From Pseudomonadota bacterium (GTDB taxonomy: Bacteria > Pseudomonadota > Gammaproteobacteria > Burkholderiales > Ferrovaceae): 5,297 nucleotides of DNA. Both the position numbers and the translations under genes were made by a program. Positions 1-4,871 of this stretch are shown here, one piece after another. The stretch is from NCBI GenBank assembly GCA_021804345.1, contig JAJZHV010000094.1:1-5297 (forward strand). Direction: 5' to 3'. Below the pieces are notes generated by a model. It ran no database searches and was not told where the DNA came from. It was given only the letters and a program-made list of their open reading frames with translations. Every line of letters starts with the position of its first letter. Within the stretch, counting starts at the first letter, position 1.

Positions 1-393
1 GCGCATTTGCTGGGTAATGGTGGAACCCGAGTGTTCCTTCCATTCCCACACCTTTTCCAGAAAAGCCTCCCGTCCCATGGTTCGGCGTTCCAGTCCCTGG
101 GCTTCCAGTTGTCGTTCCACGACAATCTGGGTCGCAATGCCCGCATGGTCGGTGCCCGCTTGCCACAGGACGTTATCGCCCATCATGCGGCGATAACGCA
201 CCAGGCTATCCATCAAGGTATGCTGGAACGCATGCCCCATGTGCAGGGTTCCCGTCACATTTGGAGGGGGGAGCAAAATACAATAGGCGGGAGCATCAGG
301 CGCCATGGAGGCTTTGAAATAATCGCGGCTTTCCCACTCGGCGTACCAATGAGATTCGATGGGATGGGGATCAAAACTTTTTTCAAGGTCCAT
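1..393 (-). CDS. valS: Valyl-tRNA synthetase, N-terminal part (cut by the left edge)
   Basis: Class I aminoacyl-tRNA synthetase that charges tRNA-Val with valine in the cytoplasm and edits misactivated threonine. The window holds the first 131 codons and the frame is still open at position 1. The class I catalytic region is visible: PPPNVTG at residues 42-48 runs into the HIGH signature HMGH at 51-54. The ValRS-typical [10 protein letters not shown] follows at 80-89. The C-terminal catalytic KMSKS loop, editing domain and anticodon-binding domain lie outside the window. The ATG start at 393-391 gives [17 protein letters not shown], which aligns well with other ValS N-termini. No Shine-Dalgarno sequence precedes it, but the holC stop lies only 7 nt upstream, so translation is probably coupled to holC. 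It is the last gene seen of the pepA-holC-valS unit. The full protein is usually around 900-950 residues. Confidence 0.97.
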   Translation of the reverse strand, partial: MDLEKSFDPHPIESHWYAEWESRDYFKASMAPDAPAYCILLPPPNVTGTLHMGHAFQHTLMDSLVRYRRMMGDNVLWQAGTDHAGIATQIVVERQLEAQGLERRTMGREAFLEKVWEWKEHSGSTITQQMR

Positions 394-400
394 GGCTGGG

Positions 401-823
401 CTATTTAGGGGCAAGGTTGTGAGAGTGGATTTCGAATCCGCGGTCGCGATAGTGGATATAGCGTTCGCGGGCTTGCTGACGATCGCTGTCGTCCAAGCCG
501 ACAATTTCTACCAGGCGCTCGAAGCGGGTAAAAAAGGGGGACCGCAGGGGATGCAAATTGATCAGCAGTTGATGAATCGAGGGCTCCTGATCCAACCCAT
601 CAATGATGATGGGGGTTTCCGGACAGAGGGGACTGTCAGAACAACAATGGGGGATGAAGCCGGCCTCGGGGTGGGTCCATAACCGTCGATCCAGATCCTG
701 CGCCAAGGCAGGAGTTTCGGTGCGGATCCAGATCTGCATGTTCTGGCCCCAGGCCTTTTTGACCAACTGCAGGACAACCGGCATTTTGTCCGTCACATGG
801 GTGTAAAAATCAATCCGTGTCAC
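401..823 (-). CDS. holC: DNA polymerase III chi subunit
   Basis: HolC is the chi subunit of the replicative DNA polymerase III holoenzyme. In E. coli it pairs with psi (HolD) to join the clamp loader to single-strand binding protein (SSB) on the lagging strand. The 140-residue product has the usual size. It shows the family pattern [12 protein letters not shown] at residues 48-59, corresponding to the LW-x-P-x-x-x-F-x-P-H region of E. coli chi. Near the C-terminus, residues 118-132 ([15 protein letters not shown]) match the conserved ARERY-x-x-YR-x-x-GF block. The start is GTG at 823-821: there is no in-frame ATG near it, and the ATG at 831-829 is out of frame and stops at once. The gene starts 7 nt after the pepA stop and ends 7 nt before the valS start. 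No good ribosome binding site is visible, which suggests translational coupling in a pepA-holC-valS transcript. Confidence 0.94.
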   Translation of the reverse strand: MTRIDFYTHVTDKMPVVLQLVKKAWGQNMQIWIRTETPALAQDLDRRLWTHPEAGFIPHCCSDSPLCPETPIIIDGLDQEPSIHQLLINLHPLRSPFFTRFERLVEIVGLDDSDRQQARERYIHYRDRGFEIHSHNLAPK

Positions 824-830
824 AGGACCA

Positions 831-2318
831 TCAACGCGCGCATTGTTGGATCAAGTAGTGGCAAAACAGCTTTACCGGACGCCCGGTGGCCCCTTTCTCC
901 TTGCCGGCGCGATAGGCCACCCCGGCAATGTCCAGGTGAGCCCAGCGCATGCTTCTGGTGAAATTGGCCAGAAAACAGGCGGCCGTAATGCTGCCCCCAG
1001 GACGCCCCGCCACGTTGGCCAGGTCGGCAAAGTTGGACTTCAGTCCTTCCTGATACTCCTCCCATAGGGGCATGGGCCAAGCCCGGTCTCCCGTGGTATT
1101 GCCCGCGGCCTGCAACTCGGCCAGCAAGCCCTCGTCATTGGCAAACAAACCGCTGGCTTCGTGTCCCAGGGCAATCACACAAGCGCCGGTGAGGGTGGCC
1201 ACATCGATCAGGGCTGCGGGCTCATAGCGTTGAGCATAGGTCAGGGCGTCACATAAAATCAGGCGTCCTTCCGCATCGGTGTTGAGAATTTCGATGGTTT
1301 TTCCAGACATGCTGCGTACGATATCGCCCGGGCGAGTGGCATTTCCATCAGGCATGTTTTCGCAAGTGGGAACAAGACCGATCACATTGATGGGCAACTT
1401 CATTTCGGCAACGGCTTGCAGGGTGCCAAACACGCTGGCGGCTCCGCACATGTCAAACTTCATTTCGTCCATGTCCGGTGCGGGCTTCAGTGATATTCCT
1501 CCGGTATCGAAGGTGATTCCCTTGCCCACCAGCACCACGGGTTTTTTCTTTTTGTCCGTGCCCTGGTAATGCAGGGCGATCATCTTGGGCGGTTGCCGGC
1601 TGCCGGCAGACACCGCCAGCAGGGCTCCCATGCCCAGTTTCTCCATATCGCTGCGCTCCAGCACGTCTACCTTCAGTTTCCACTGTTTGCCCAGGGCTTT
1701 GGCACGCTCGGCCAAGTAGGTGGGGGTACAGAGGTTTGGTGGTAGATTGGCCAGATCGCGGGCCAGATCCTGGCCGTTGGCAACGGCAGTGGAACGCTGC
1801 AGCAACGTTTGTAGTACCGAGGGTTTGAGAGCGGTGGAGGGCGGCAACTGGATTTCCGTGAGGGTGCAAGGGGGGTCCTGTTGGTCAGCCACGCGGGTGA
1901 TGCGATAAGCGGTTTCCCGTGCCACCCCGATCAGTTGTTCCAGCTTCCAGGCCTCATCCCGTCCCTTGACCGGAACTTCGGCCAGACAAAACAGGGCGTT
2001 GGTGGCGCCTGTGCCGTCCAGTGCGTTCACGGCGCTGCGCACCAGGGTGCGAAACTCACGCTCTTCCAGGGCTTTTCCGGGTCCTGCTGATACCAGTAAA
2101 ACCCGGGCTGCAGCTATGTCTGAAAGGTGGTGCAACAACAGGGTTTTCCCTACCCGGGCCGGGAGATCTCCCTGTTTGAGCAGTTGGCTCAGAGCCTGAG
2201 CGCTGGCCTGATCCAGGATCTTGGCGCTGGGAGTCAGTTTTTTTCCTTCCACGACGCCTACCACAAGGCATCCGGTGCGAACCTTTTCGATTGATTGGTT
2301 TTTTATGCTAAATTCCAC
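831..2318 (-). CDS. pepA: Leucyl aminopeptidase (PepA, peptidase family M17)
   Basis: Cytosolic two-metal aminopeptidase that removes N-terminal residues, preferably leucine, from peptides and takes part in peptide turnover. The E. coli homologue also binds DNA at cer/XerCD recombination sites and at carAB; whether this one does is unknown. The 495-residue product is close to E. coli PepA (503). All expected active-site residues are present at a constant offset of minus 4 from E. coli: metal ligands K266, D271, D289, D348 and E350, and catalytic K278 and R352. They sit in VGKGITFDTGGISLKP (264-279), FDMCGAA (288-294) and NTDAEGRL (346-353). The GTG at 2318-2316 is chosen because the protein then begins MEFSIK, like E. 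coli MEFSVK, and because GGAG lies 9 nt upstream. The frame stays open upstream to about 2495, but that stretch is leader, not family sequence. It is the first gene of the pepA-holC-valS unit. Confidence 0.97.
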   Translation of the reverse strand: MEFSIKNQSIEKVRTGCLVVGVVEGKKLTPSAKILDQASAQALSQLLKQGDLPARVGKTLLLHHLSDIAAARVLLVSAGPGKALEEREFRTLVRSAVNALDGTGATNALFCLAEVPVKGRDEAWKLEQLIGVARETAYRITRVADQQDPPCTLTEIQLPPSTALKPSVLQTLLQRSTAVANGQDLARDLANLPPNLCTPTYLAERAKALGKQWKLKVDVLERSDMEKLGMGALLAVSAGSRQPPKMIALHYQGTDKKKKPVVLVGKGITFDTGGISLKPAPDMDEMKFDMCGAASVFGTLQAVAEMKLPINVIGLVPTCENMPDGNATRPGDIVRSMSGKTIEILNTDAEGRLILCDALTYAQRYEPAALIDVATLTGACVIALGHEASGLFANDEGLLAELQAAGNTTGDRAWPMPLWEEYQEGLKSNFADLANVAGRPGGSITAACFLANFTRSMRWAHLDIAGVAYRAGKEKGATGRPVKLFCHYLIQQCAR

Positions 2319-2326
2319 GTGTGGAG

Positions 2327-2331
2327 TCTCC
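2327..2331 (-). promoter_or_regulatory. Ribosome binding site of pepA
   Basis: On the minus strand GGAGA lies here, with GGAG ending 9 nt before the GTG at 2318. This is the only strong Shine-Dalgarno sequence near any possible pepA start, so it decides the GTG start over longer versions of the frame. The site overlaps a short self-complementary run, GGAGACTCC, which could partly hide it in a hairpin. Confidence 0.75.
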
Positions 2332-2349
2332 GGGTGATGGGCTGATGGG

Positions 2350-2383
2350 GCACCAGACCGCTGCTCAGGGTGATCTCTGGTGC
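2350..2383 (-). repeat. 8-bp inverted repeat in the pepA leader
   Basis: The arms GCACCAGA (2350-2357) and TCTGGTGC (2376-2383) pair perfectly around an 18-nt loop. In the predicted pepA transcript this would form a hairpin roughly 20 nt upstream of the Shine-Dalgarno sequence. It is not followed by a T-tract, so it is not a simple terminator. Its function is unknown; a regulatory or stabilising hairpin is possible. Confidence 0.5.
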
Positions 2384-2436
2384 GCAAAGTTCGGGTGCTG
2401 GTCTGTCGACAATCCTGTTGCGGCAGCACCGATCTT

Positions 2437-2448
2437 GCAGGCGCCTGC
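2437..2448. repeat. 12-bp perfect palindrome between pepA and lptF
   Basis: GCAGGCGCCTGC reads the same on both strands. It lies just downstream of the predicted pepA -10 box (about 25 nt inside) and upstream of the possible lptF promoter. That is a plausible position for an operator bound by a dimeric regulator. I do not recognise it as the site of a known regulator. Confidence 0.45.
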
Positions 2449-2468
2449 GACAGAATGGAAATGAAAAC

Positions 2469-2496
2469 GGAAATTATCGCGGTAAATCCTGTCAAA
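2469..2496 (+). promoter_or_regulatory. Possible sigmaE-type (RpoE) promoter of lptF
   Basis: GGAAATT (2469-2475) and TCAAA (2492-2496) are separated by 16 nt. This is close to the E. coli sigmaE pattern GGAACTT-N16-TCAAA, with one mismatch in the -35 element. The predicted start, near 2503, would give lptF a leader of about 16 nt. I found no convincing sigma70 promoter for lptF on this strand. The match could be chance, and it overlaps the pepA promoter almost completely. Confidence 0.35.
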
Positions 2497-2502
2497 AGTC
2501 AA
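2473..2502 (-). promoter_or_regulatory. Sigma70-type promoter of pepA-holC-valS
   Basis: On the minus strand the -35 box TTGACT (plus 2497-2502) and the -10 box GATAAT (plus 2473-2478) each match the consensus at five of six positions, with an 18-bp spacer. Transcription would start near 2466, giving a leader of about 148 nt before the pepA GTG. A second TTGACA within the spacer (2490-2495) is only 11 bp from the -10 box and so is too close to act with it. Confidence 0.6.
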
Positions 2503-2518
2503 AGCCCGGGCGGTTTTT

Positions 2519-3667
2519 GTGATTTTTAGTCGAACCTTGCGCAAGGAATTCACCCGCGCTGCCTTGATGGCGTTGCTGGTGCTCATGTCCATCCTGTTAA
2601 CGGTAACAGTGGTGAAGTTGCTGGGCATGGCAGCCGGTGGGGCCTTGTCTGGCGATGCGGTCGTGGCCATGCTGGCCTTTGGGGCACTGACCTATTTGCC
2701 GGTTATTTTGTCGGCTTCGGTGTTTACCGCACTGCTCATTACCCTCAGTCGGGCCTATCGCGATTCCGAAATGATCATCTGGTTGAGTTCGGGAGTCAGT
2801 TTATCTCGCTTTGGCTGGCCGGTATTGCGCTTTGCCATCCCCATGGCTTTAGTGGTGGCACTCATGAGCCTGTTGGTTTCTCCCTGGGCCATTGGCAAGC
2901 GCTCAGACTATCAAACGCGTCTGGATAGTCGAGATGAAACCGCTCAAATCACACCTGGCGTATTTCGCGAGTCACGCCAGTCTGACCAGGTTTTTTTTGT
3001 GGATGCGCTGAGCACCAACAAGGATACGGTCTCCAACGTGTTCGTGCAGTCGGTGCAGGAGCATAAGGTGGGCGTGATCGCGGCGGACAAGGGGTATGCC
3101 ACCACCTATCCCAATGGGGATCGTTTCATCGTGTTGCAACGAGGACGGCGCTACGAGGGTGAACCCGGCACAAAAAATTATACTTTGGTGGACTTTGAGC
3201 AGGCTGAGTTACGGATCGACCAGAAAGGCGTCAGCGCCGCAGCGCTCTCGGTGAAATCCATGAGTTTTCCCCAGTTGCTGAAACATCCCAGTTTGGACGG
3301 ATGGGGGGAGATTCATTGGAGAATTGGTCTGCCCGTGAGCTTGCTGGTCCTTTCCTTGTTTTCCATTCCTCTGTCTTACGTCAATGCTCGCGGTGGACGT
3401 TCCACCAACATGATCTTTGCTTTACTGACGTACATGGTGTACTACAACACCATGAGTATTGCACAGGCTTGGGTGGTGCAAGGGCGACTATCCCCTGCGC
3501 TGGGGATCTGGCCGGTGCACCTAGTGTTCCTTATTCTGGCTCTGTTGCTGCTCAAGCGCCGGCAATGGGTCTTTTCCTTGCGCTGGGTTGTGCAACACTG
3601 GCGCCATCGTCGCATGCCCGCTGCCACGAGCCCGTCCACAGTATCTTCGCCCATGAAACCGGACTGA
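2519..3667 (+). CDS. lptF: LPS export permease subunit LptF
   Basis: LptF is one of the two inner-membrane subunits of the LptB2FG ABC transporter, which extracts lipopolysaccharide and passes it to LptC for transport to the outer membrane. The 382-residue product has the YjgP/YjgQ layout: three N-terminal membrane segments (about 15-36, 52-75, 101-123), a periplasmic beta-jellyroll domain (about 125-250), and three C-terminal segments (about 268-288, 298-316, 328-345). The cytoplasmic loop YRDSEMIIWLSSGVS (80-94) corresponds to the coupling helix that contacts LptB. RIGLP (268-272) and PLSYVNARGGRS (284-295) are also family-like. The GTG start gives MIFSRTLRKE, matching betaproteobacterial LptF; its ribosome binding site is weak. 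It is divergent from pepA, a common arrangement. The usual downstream partner lptG is absent and a tRNA gene follows 76 nt later. The tail after 346 is basic and then Ser/Thr/Pro-rich. Confidence 0.95.
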   Translation: MIFSRTLRKEFTRAALMALLVLMSILLTVTVVKLLGMAAGGALSGDAVVAMLAFGALTYLPVILSASVFTALLITLSRAYRDSEMIIWLSSGVSLSRFGWPVLRFAIPMALVVALMSLLVSPWAIGKRSDYQTRLDSRDETAQITPGVFRESRQSDQVFFVDALSTNKDTVSNVFVQSVQEHKVGVIAADKGYATTYPNGDRFIVLQRGRRYEGEPGTKNYTLVDFEQAELRIDQKGVSAAALSVKSMSFPQLLKHPSLDGWGEIHWRIGLPVSLLVLSLFSIPLSYVNARGGRSTNMIFALLTYMVYYNTMSIAQAWVVQGRLSPALGIWPVHLVFLILALLLLKRRQWVFSLRWVVQHWRHRRMPAATSPSTVSSPMKPD

Positions 3668-3671
3668 TTCT

Positions 3672-3713
3672 AAAAAAGGTTTTCGGTAATTTTGCAATTT
3701 ACCCCGAAAAACC
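3672..3713 (-). terminator. Possible Rho-independent terminator facing lptF
   Basis: On the minus strand the arms from plus 3713-3699 and 3689-3678 (GGTTTTTCGGGGTAA and TTACCGAAAACC) pair with a few bulged bases and are followed directly by six T residues (plus 3677-3672). On the plus strand no T-run follows the stem, so it does not look like the lptF terminator. It would stop transcription entering lptF from the right. No minus-strand gene is evident there, so its role is uncertain. Confidence 0.35.
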
Positions 3714-3726
3714 GCCGGAACTCGGC

Positions 3727-3732
3727 TATAAT
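3727..3732 (+). promoter_or_regulatory. -10 box of the tRNA-Ser gene
   Basis: A perfect TATAAT lies 11 nt before the mature tRNA 5' end, so transcription would start near 3739. The -35 region at the normal 17-18 bp distance (about 3703-3709) is poor. The stretch after the -10 box is C-rich rather than G-rich. A small dyad, GCCG/CGGC (3714-3717 and 3723-3726), abuts the box. Confidence 0.6.
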
Positions 3733-3743
3733 CACCACCCTTC

Positions 3744-3834
3744 GGAGAGGTGGATGAGCGGTTTAAGTCGCACGCCTGGAAAGCGTGTTTAGGGTAATAC
3801 CCTAACGCGGGTTCGAATCCCGCCCTCTCCGCCA
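3744..3834 (+). tRNA. tRNA-Ser (anticodon GGA)
   Basis: A complete class II tRNA of 91 nt. The acceptor stem GGAGAGG (3744-3750) pairs fully with CCTCTCC (3824-3830). It is followed by discriminator G, as expected for serine, and an encoded CCA (3832-3834). The anticodon stem CACGC/GCGTG encloses loop CTGGAAA with anticodon GGA at 3778-3780, which reads UCC and UCU. The long variable arm has a perfect 6-bp stem TTAGGG/CCCTAA (3789-3794 and 3800-3805), diagnostic of the serine/leucine class. The T stem GCGGG/CCCGC encloses TTCGAAT. No clear terminator hairpin follows; a short T5 run is at 3856-3860. The gene is intact, and its 3' end is the kind of sequence that integrases use as an attachment site, but no integrase is in the window. 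Confidence 0.97.
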
Positions 3835-4003
3835 ACAGATTGAAAACAAACTAACTTTTTATAGCGTTCCGATTCTGACTTTAAGCCAAAACTTCAAAAA
3901 CCCTCAGTTTTAAAATCCAACTGTCCCCGTTTTGGCTCCGATTTTCTCAATCTTGCTCAATCGATCTCATTTCGTCTGTTCCCGTTTTGTCCAATCACTA
4001 AGG

Positions 4004-4056
4004 CAAGGATTCACATTGTCAGCAATCGACACTAGACAGCAGGCATGCAATCCTTG
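4004..4056. repeat. 8-bp inverted repeat flanking the IS-like end
   Basis: CAAGGATT (4004-4011) and AATCCTTG (4049-4056) are perfect inverted arms 37 nt apart. They surround the position where the IS21-like remnant seems to begin. It may be a chance dyad or part of a transposon end. Confidence 0.4.
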
Positions 4057-4119
4057 ATGCACGCGGAAACTGACCCACCGCCAAACGTGATGGAACAATA
4101 CTCACAAAATTGACCCAGG
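4017..4119. mobile_element. Possible remnant of an IS21-family terminus
   Basis: The segment begins with TGTCAGCAATCGACA and then carries two spaced copies of a motif, GGAAACTGACCCACC (4065-4079) and AAAATTGACCCAGG (4106-4119). The shared core TGACCCA recurs exactly 40 bp apart. Repeated A-rich/TGACCCA blocks near a TGT terminus are what I recall from the ends of IS21-family (istA/istB) elements. No istA or istB reading frame and no opposite end are in the window. If the call is right, this is a decayed or partial end. It rests on motif memory only. Confidence 0.3.
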
Positions 4120-4330
4120 AAATAGGTCTGTTGGATCCTGATCACCAGGACATTTCGTAACTGCTACACAATCCTCCCCCAAACACATCCTACCCAGACT
4201 ACTGGCGCCACCTTGGTGCTATCGCTTCCAAAAATAGTTTTCAAAAGTTCACCAAAAAATGCTCAAACCCGCCGATTACACATCCGTGCAAAACAATTGA
4301 CGTAGGTGCGTGGGCCGGAACGGGTGAGCT

Positions 4331-4347
4331 TGACGAACATGTCGTCA
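4331..4347. repeat. Inverted repeat TGACGA/TCGTCA
   Basis: The arms TGACGA and TCGTCA flank a 5-nt centre. The core AACATGTC recurs 26 nt downstream at 4362-4369. It could be an operator pair; no known regulator is recognised. Confidence 0.4.
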
Positions 4348-4392
4348 CTATAGCTCAGAAAAACATGTCAACTCCTATGTTCAAAGAAATGA

Positions 4393-4447
4393 CGTGTCAC
4401 TACACAGCTCGAGTCGAAAAACAGACCTAAGGTCCTGCCGTGACACG
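4393..4447. repeat. Long-range inverted repeat with nested palindrome
   Basis: CGTGTCAC (4393-4400) and GTGACACG (4440-4447) are perfect 8-bp arms enclosing 39 nt. Inside lie a CTCGAG palindrome and the dyad GACCT-A-AGGTC (4424-4434), so a transcript could fold as a closed stem with an inner hairpin. No transcript evidence can be drawn from the sequence. Confidence 0.45.
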
Positions 4448-4453
4448 ACTTCT

Positions 4454-4467
4454 GGCCGAAATCGGCC
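4454..4467. repeat. GGCCGA/TCGGCC hairpin
   Basis: GGCCGA and TCGGCC are complementary around AA, giving a stable 5-bp stem with a 4-nt loop. It starts 7 nt after the 4393-4447 inverted repeat. No T-run follows on either strand close by, so a terminator is unlikely. Confidence 0.4.
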
Positions 4468-4529
4468 CTCCCGGACGTCGAACTTGGGGGGCCATGGCCT
4501 CAAAAAGACGAACAAAAACACCGAACTAT

Positions 4530-4543
4530 GCTGAATATTCAGC
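4530..4543. repeat. 14-bp perfect palindrome
   Basis: GCTGAATATTCAGC is identical on both strands, the longest perfect palindrome found in the window. The half-site GCTGAAT recurs at about 4634. It may be a binding site for a dimeric protein, and it lies about 330 nt upstream of the gene at 4872. Confidence 0.5.
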
Positions 4544-4615
4544 CACGCAGAAGGTCTTGAGTTCGGTTCATTGACACGATCGGGGCCAATGGTGGAAGAG
4601 AACATATTGAATATC

Positions 4616-4627
4616 TCACATATGTGA
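4616..4627. repeat. 12-bp perfect palindrome TCACATATGTGA
   Basis: Perfect dyad, preceded by the odd palindrome ATATT-G-AATAT (4604-4614). The half-sites are those of CRP (TGTGA) but in the opposite orientation and spacing, so it is not a CRP site. It lies about 25 nt upstream of a possible promoter and could be an operator for the downstream gene. Confidence 0.45.
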
Positions 4628-4651
4628 AACGATGCTGAATGGAAGTAAGTA

Positions 4652-4680
4652 TTGATTTTATGGGACGGGCCGGGCACAAT
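4652..4680 (+). promoter_or_regulatory. Weak candidate promoter for the exported protein gene
   Basis: TTGATT (4652-4657) and CACAAT (4675-4680) are spaced 17 bp apart, each matching the sigma70 consensus at four of six positions. It would leave a leader of roughly 185 nt before the ATG at 4872. Other promoters are possible; this is the best spaced pair I found upstream. Confidence 0.25.
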
Positions 4681-4819
4681 CGATATTGCAGAGAAAATTT
4701 TCTGCTCTTGGACTGCCCGTTGCCGACTGTGAACCTGCAGCTCATCGAACGGTGGCAGCTCGACTCGACCGCGGCCTTCGCCGGGCCGGAGACGGCACCT
4801 GACAACCTGTGCGGTGCGC

Positions 4820-4835
4820 ATCGAGTAGGCTCGAT
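4820..4835. repeat. Inverted repeat ATCGAG-TAGG-CTCGAT
   Basis: Perfect 6-bp arms with a 4-nt loop, 36 nt before the ATG of the exported protein gene and 23 nt before its Shine-Dalgarno sequence. In RNA it would be a small leader hairpin; in DNA it could be an operator. Confidence 0.4.
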
Positions 4836-4858
4836 ACTTTGGGGCATTCATTTAAACC

Positions 4859-4863
4859 AAAGG
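4859..4863 (+). promoter_or_regulatory. Ribosome binding site of the exported protein gene
   Basis: AAAGG lies 8 nt before the ATG at 4872, good spacing for a Shine-Dalgarno sequence. It supports that ATG as the start, giving a 28-residue n-region before the twin-arginine pair. Confidence 0.6.
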
Positions 4864-4871
4864 CTGTAAGC

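Larger units (their letters stand above)
2319..2518. promoter_or_regulatory. Divergent pepA/lptF intergenic region
   Basis: This 200-nt gap separates the divergent pepA and lptF genes. It contains the pepA promoter, a possible lptF promoter on the opposite strand, a perfect 12-bp palindrome GCAGGCGCCTGC (2437-2448), and an inverted repeat GCACCAGA/TCTGGTGC (2350-2357 and 2376-2383). If the pepA promoter is used, about 148 nt of it would be transcribed as the pepA leader, including both dyads. Confidence 0.7.
3835..4871. other. 1-kb stretch without a convincing gene
   Basis: No frame here has both family resemblance and a ribosome binding site. The first 180 nt (3841-4020) are AT-rich, 72 of 180 bases being G or C, and stop codons are dense. 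A period-10 degenerate repeat (CTCAATC at 3946 and 3956, CTCAT at 3966) and a repeated CCCGTTTTG (3926-3934 and about 3981-3989) are present. An IS21-like end remnant follows at 4017-4119, then a palindrome-rich segment at 4331-4627. The final part (about 4700-4850) is more GC-rich and leads into the 5' region of the exported protein gene at 4872. Confidence 0.6.

Noticed and set aside
7..408. 133-codon plus-strand frame opposite valS
   Set aside because: Shadow of valS, whose HMGH and GTDHAG motifs are unmistakable on the other strand.
2319..2495. N-terminal extension of pepA to the longest possible frame
   Set aside because: The extra 59 residues are low-complexity with no PepA similarity. 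The GTG at 2318 has a good GGAG site and gives the conserved MEFS start, and the pepA promoter lies inside the extension.
3301..3792. Plus-strand frame overlapping the lptF 3' end and the tRNA
   Set aside because: Shadow frame of lptF that runs into the tRNA gene; the translation has no family character.
3946..3975. Iteron-like or CRISPR-like short repeats (CTCAATC, period 10)
   Set aside because: Only two exact copies and one degenerate copy. Too short and too few for iterons or a CRISPR array.
3744..4119. Integrative element inserted at the tRNA-Ser 3' end
   Set aside because: The tRNA is a classical integration target, but no integrase gene and no second copy of the tRNA 3' end (GGGTTCGAATCCC) were found downstream in the window. 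It cannot be claimed from this sequence.
4381..4851. 156-codon minus-strand open frame upstream of the exported protein gene
   Set aside because: The translated sequence resembles no family I know, its ATG lacks a ribosome binding site, and it spans several palindromes. It overlaps other equally empty frames. Most likely a chance frame in non-coding DNA.
4639..4869. 76-codon plus-strand frame ending 2 nt before the ATG at 4872
   Set aside because: Its position would suit a coupled small gene, but there is no Shine-Dalgarno before its ATG and no recognisable family or domain. The weak candidate promoter lies inside it. Not supported enough to call a gene.
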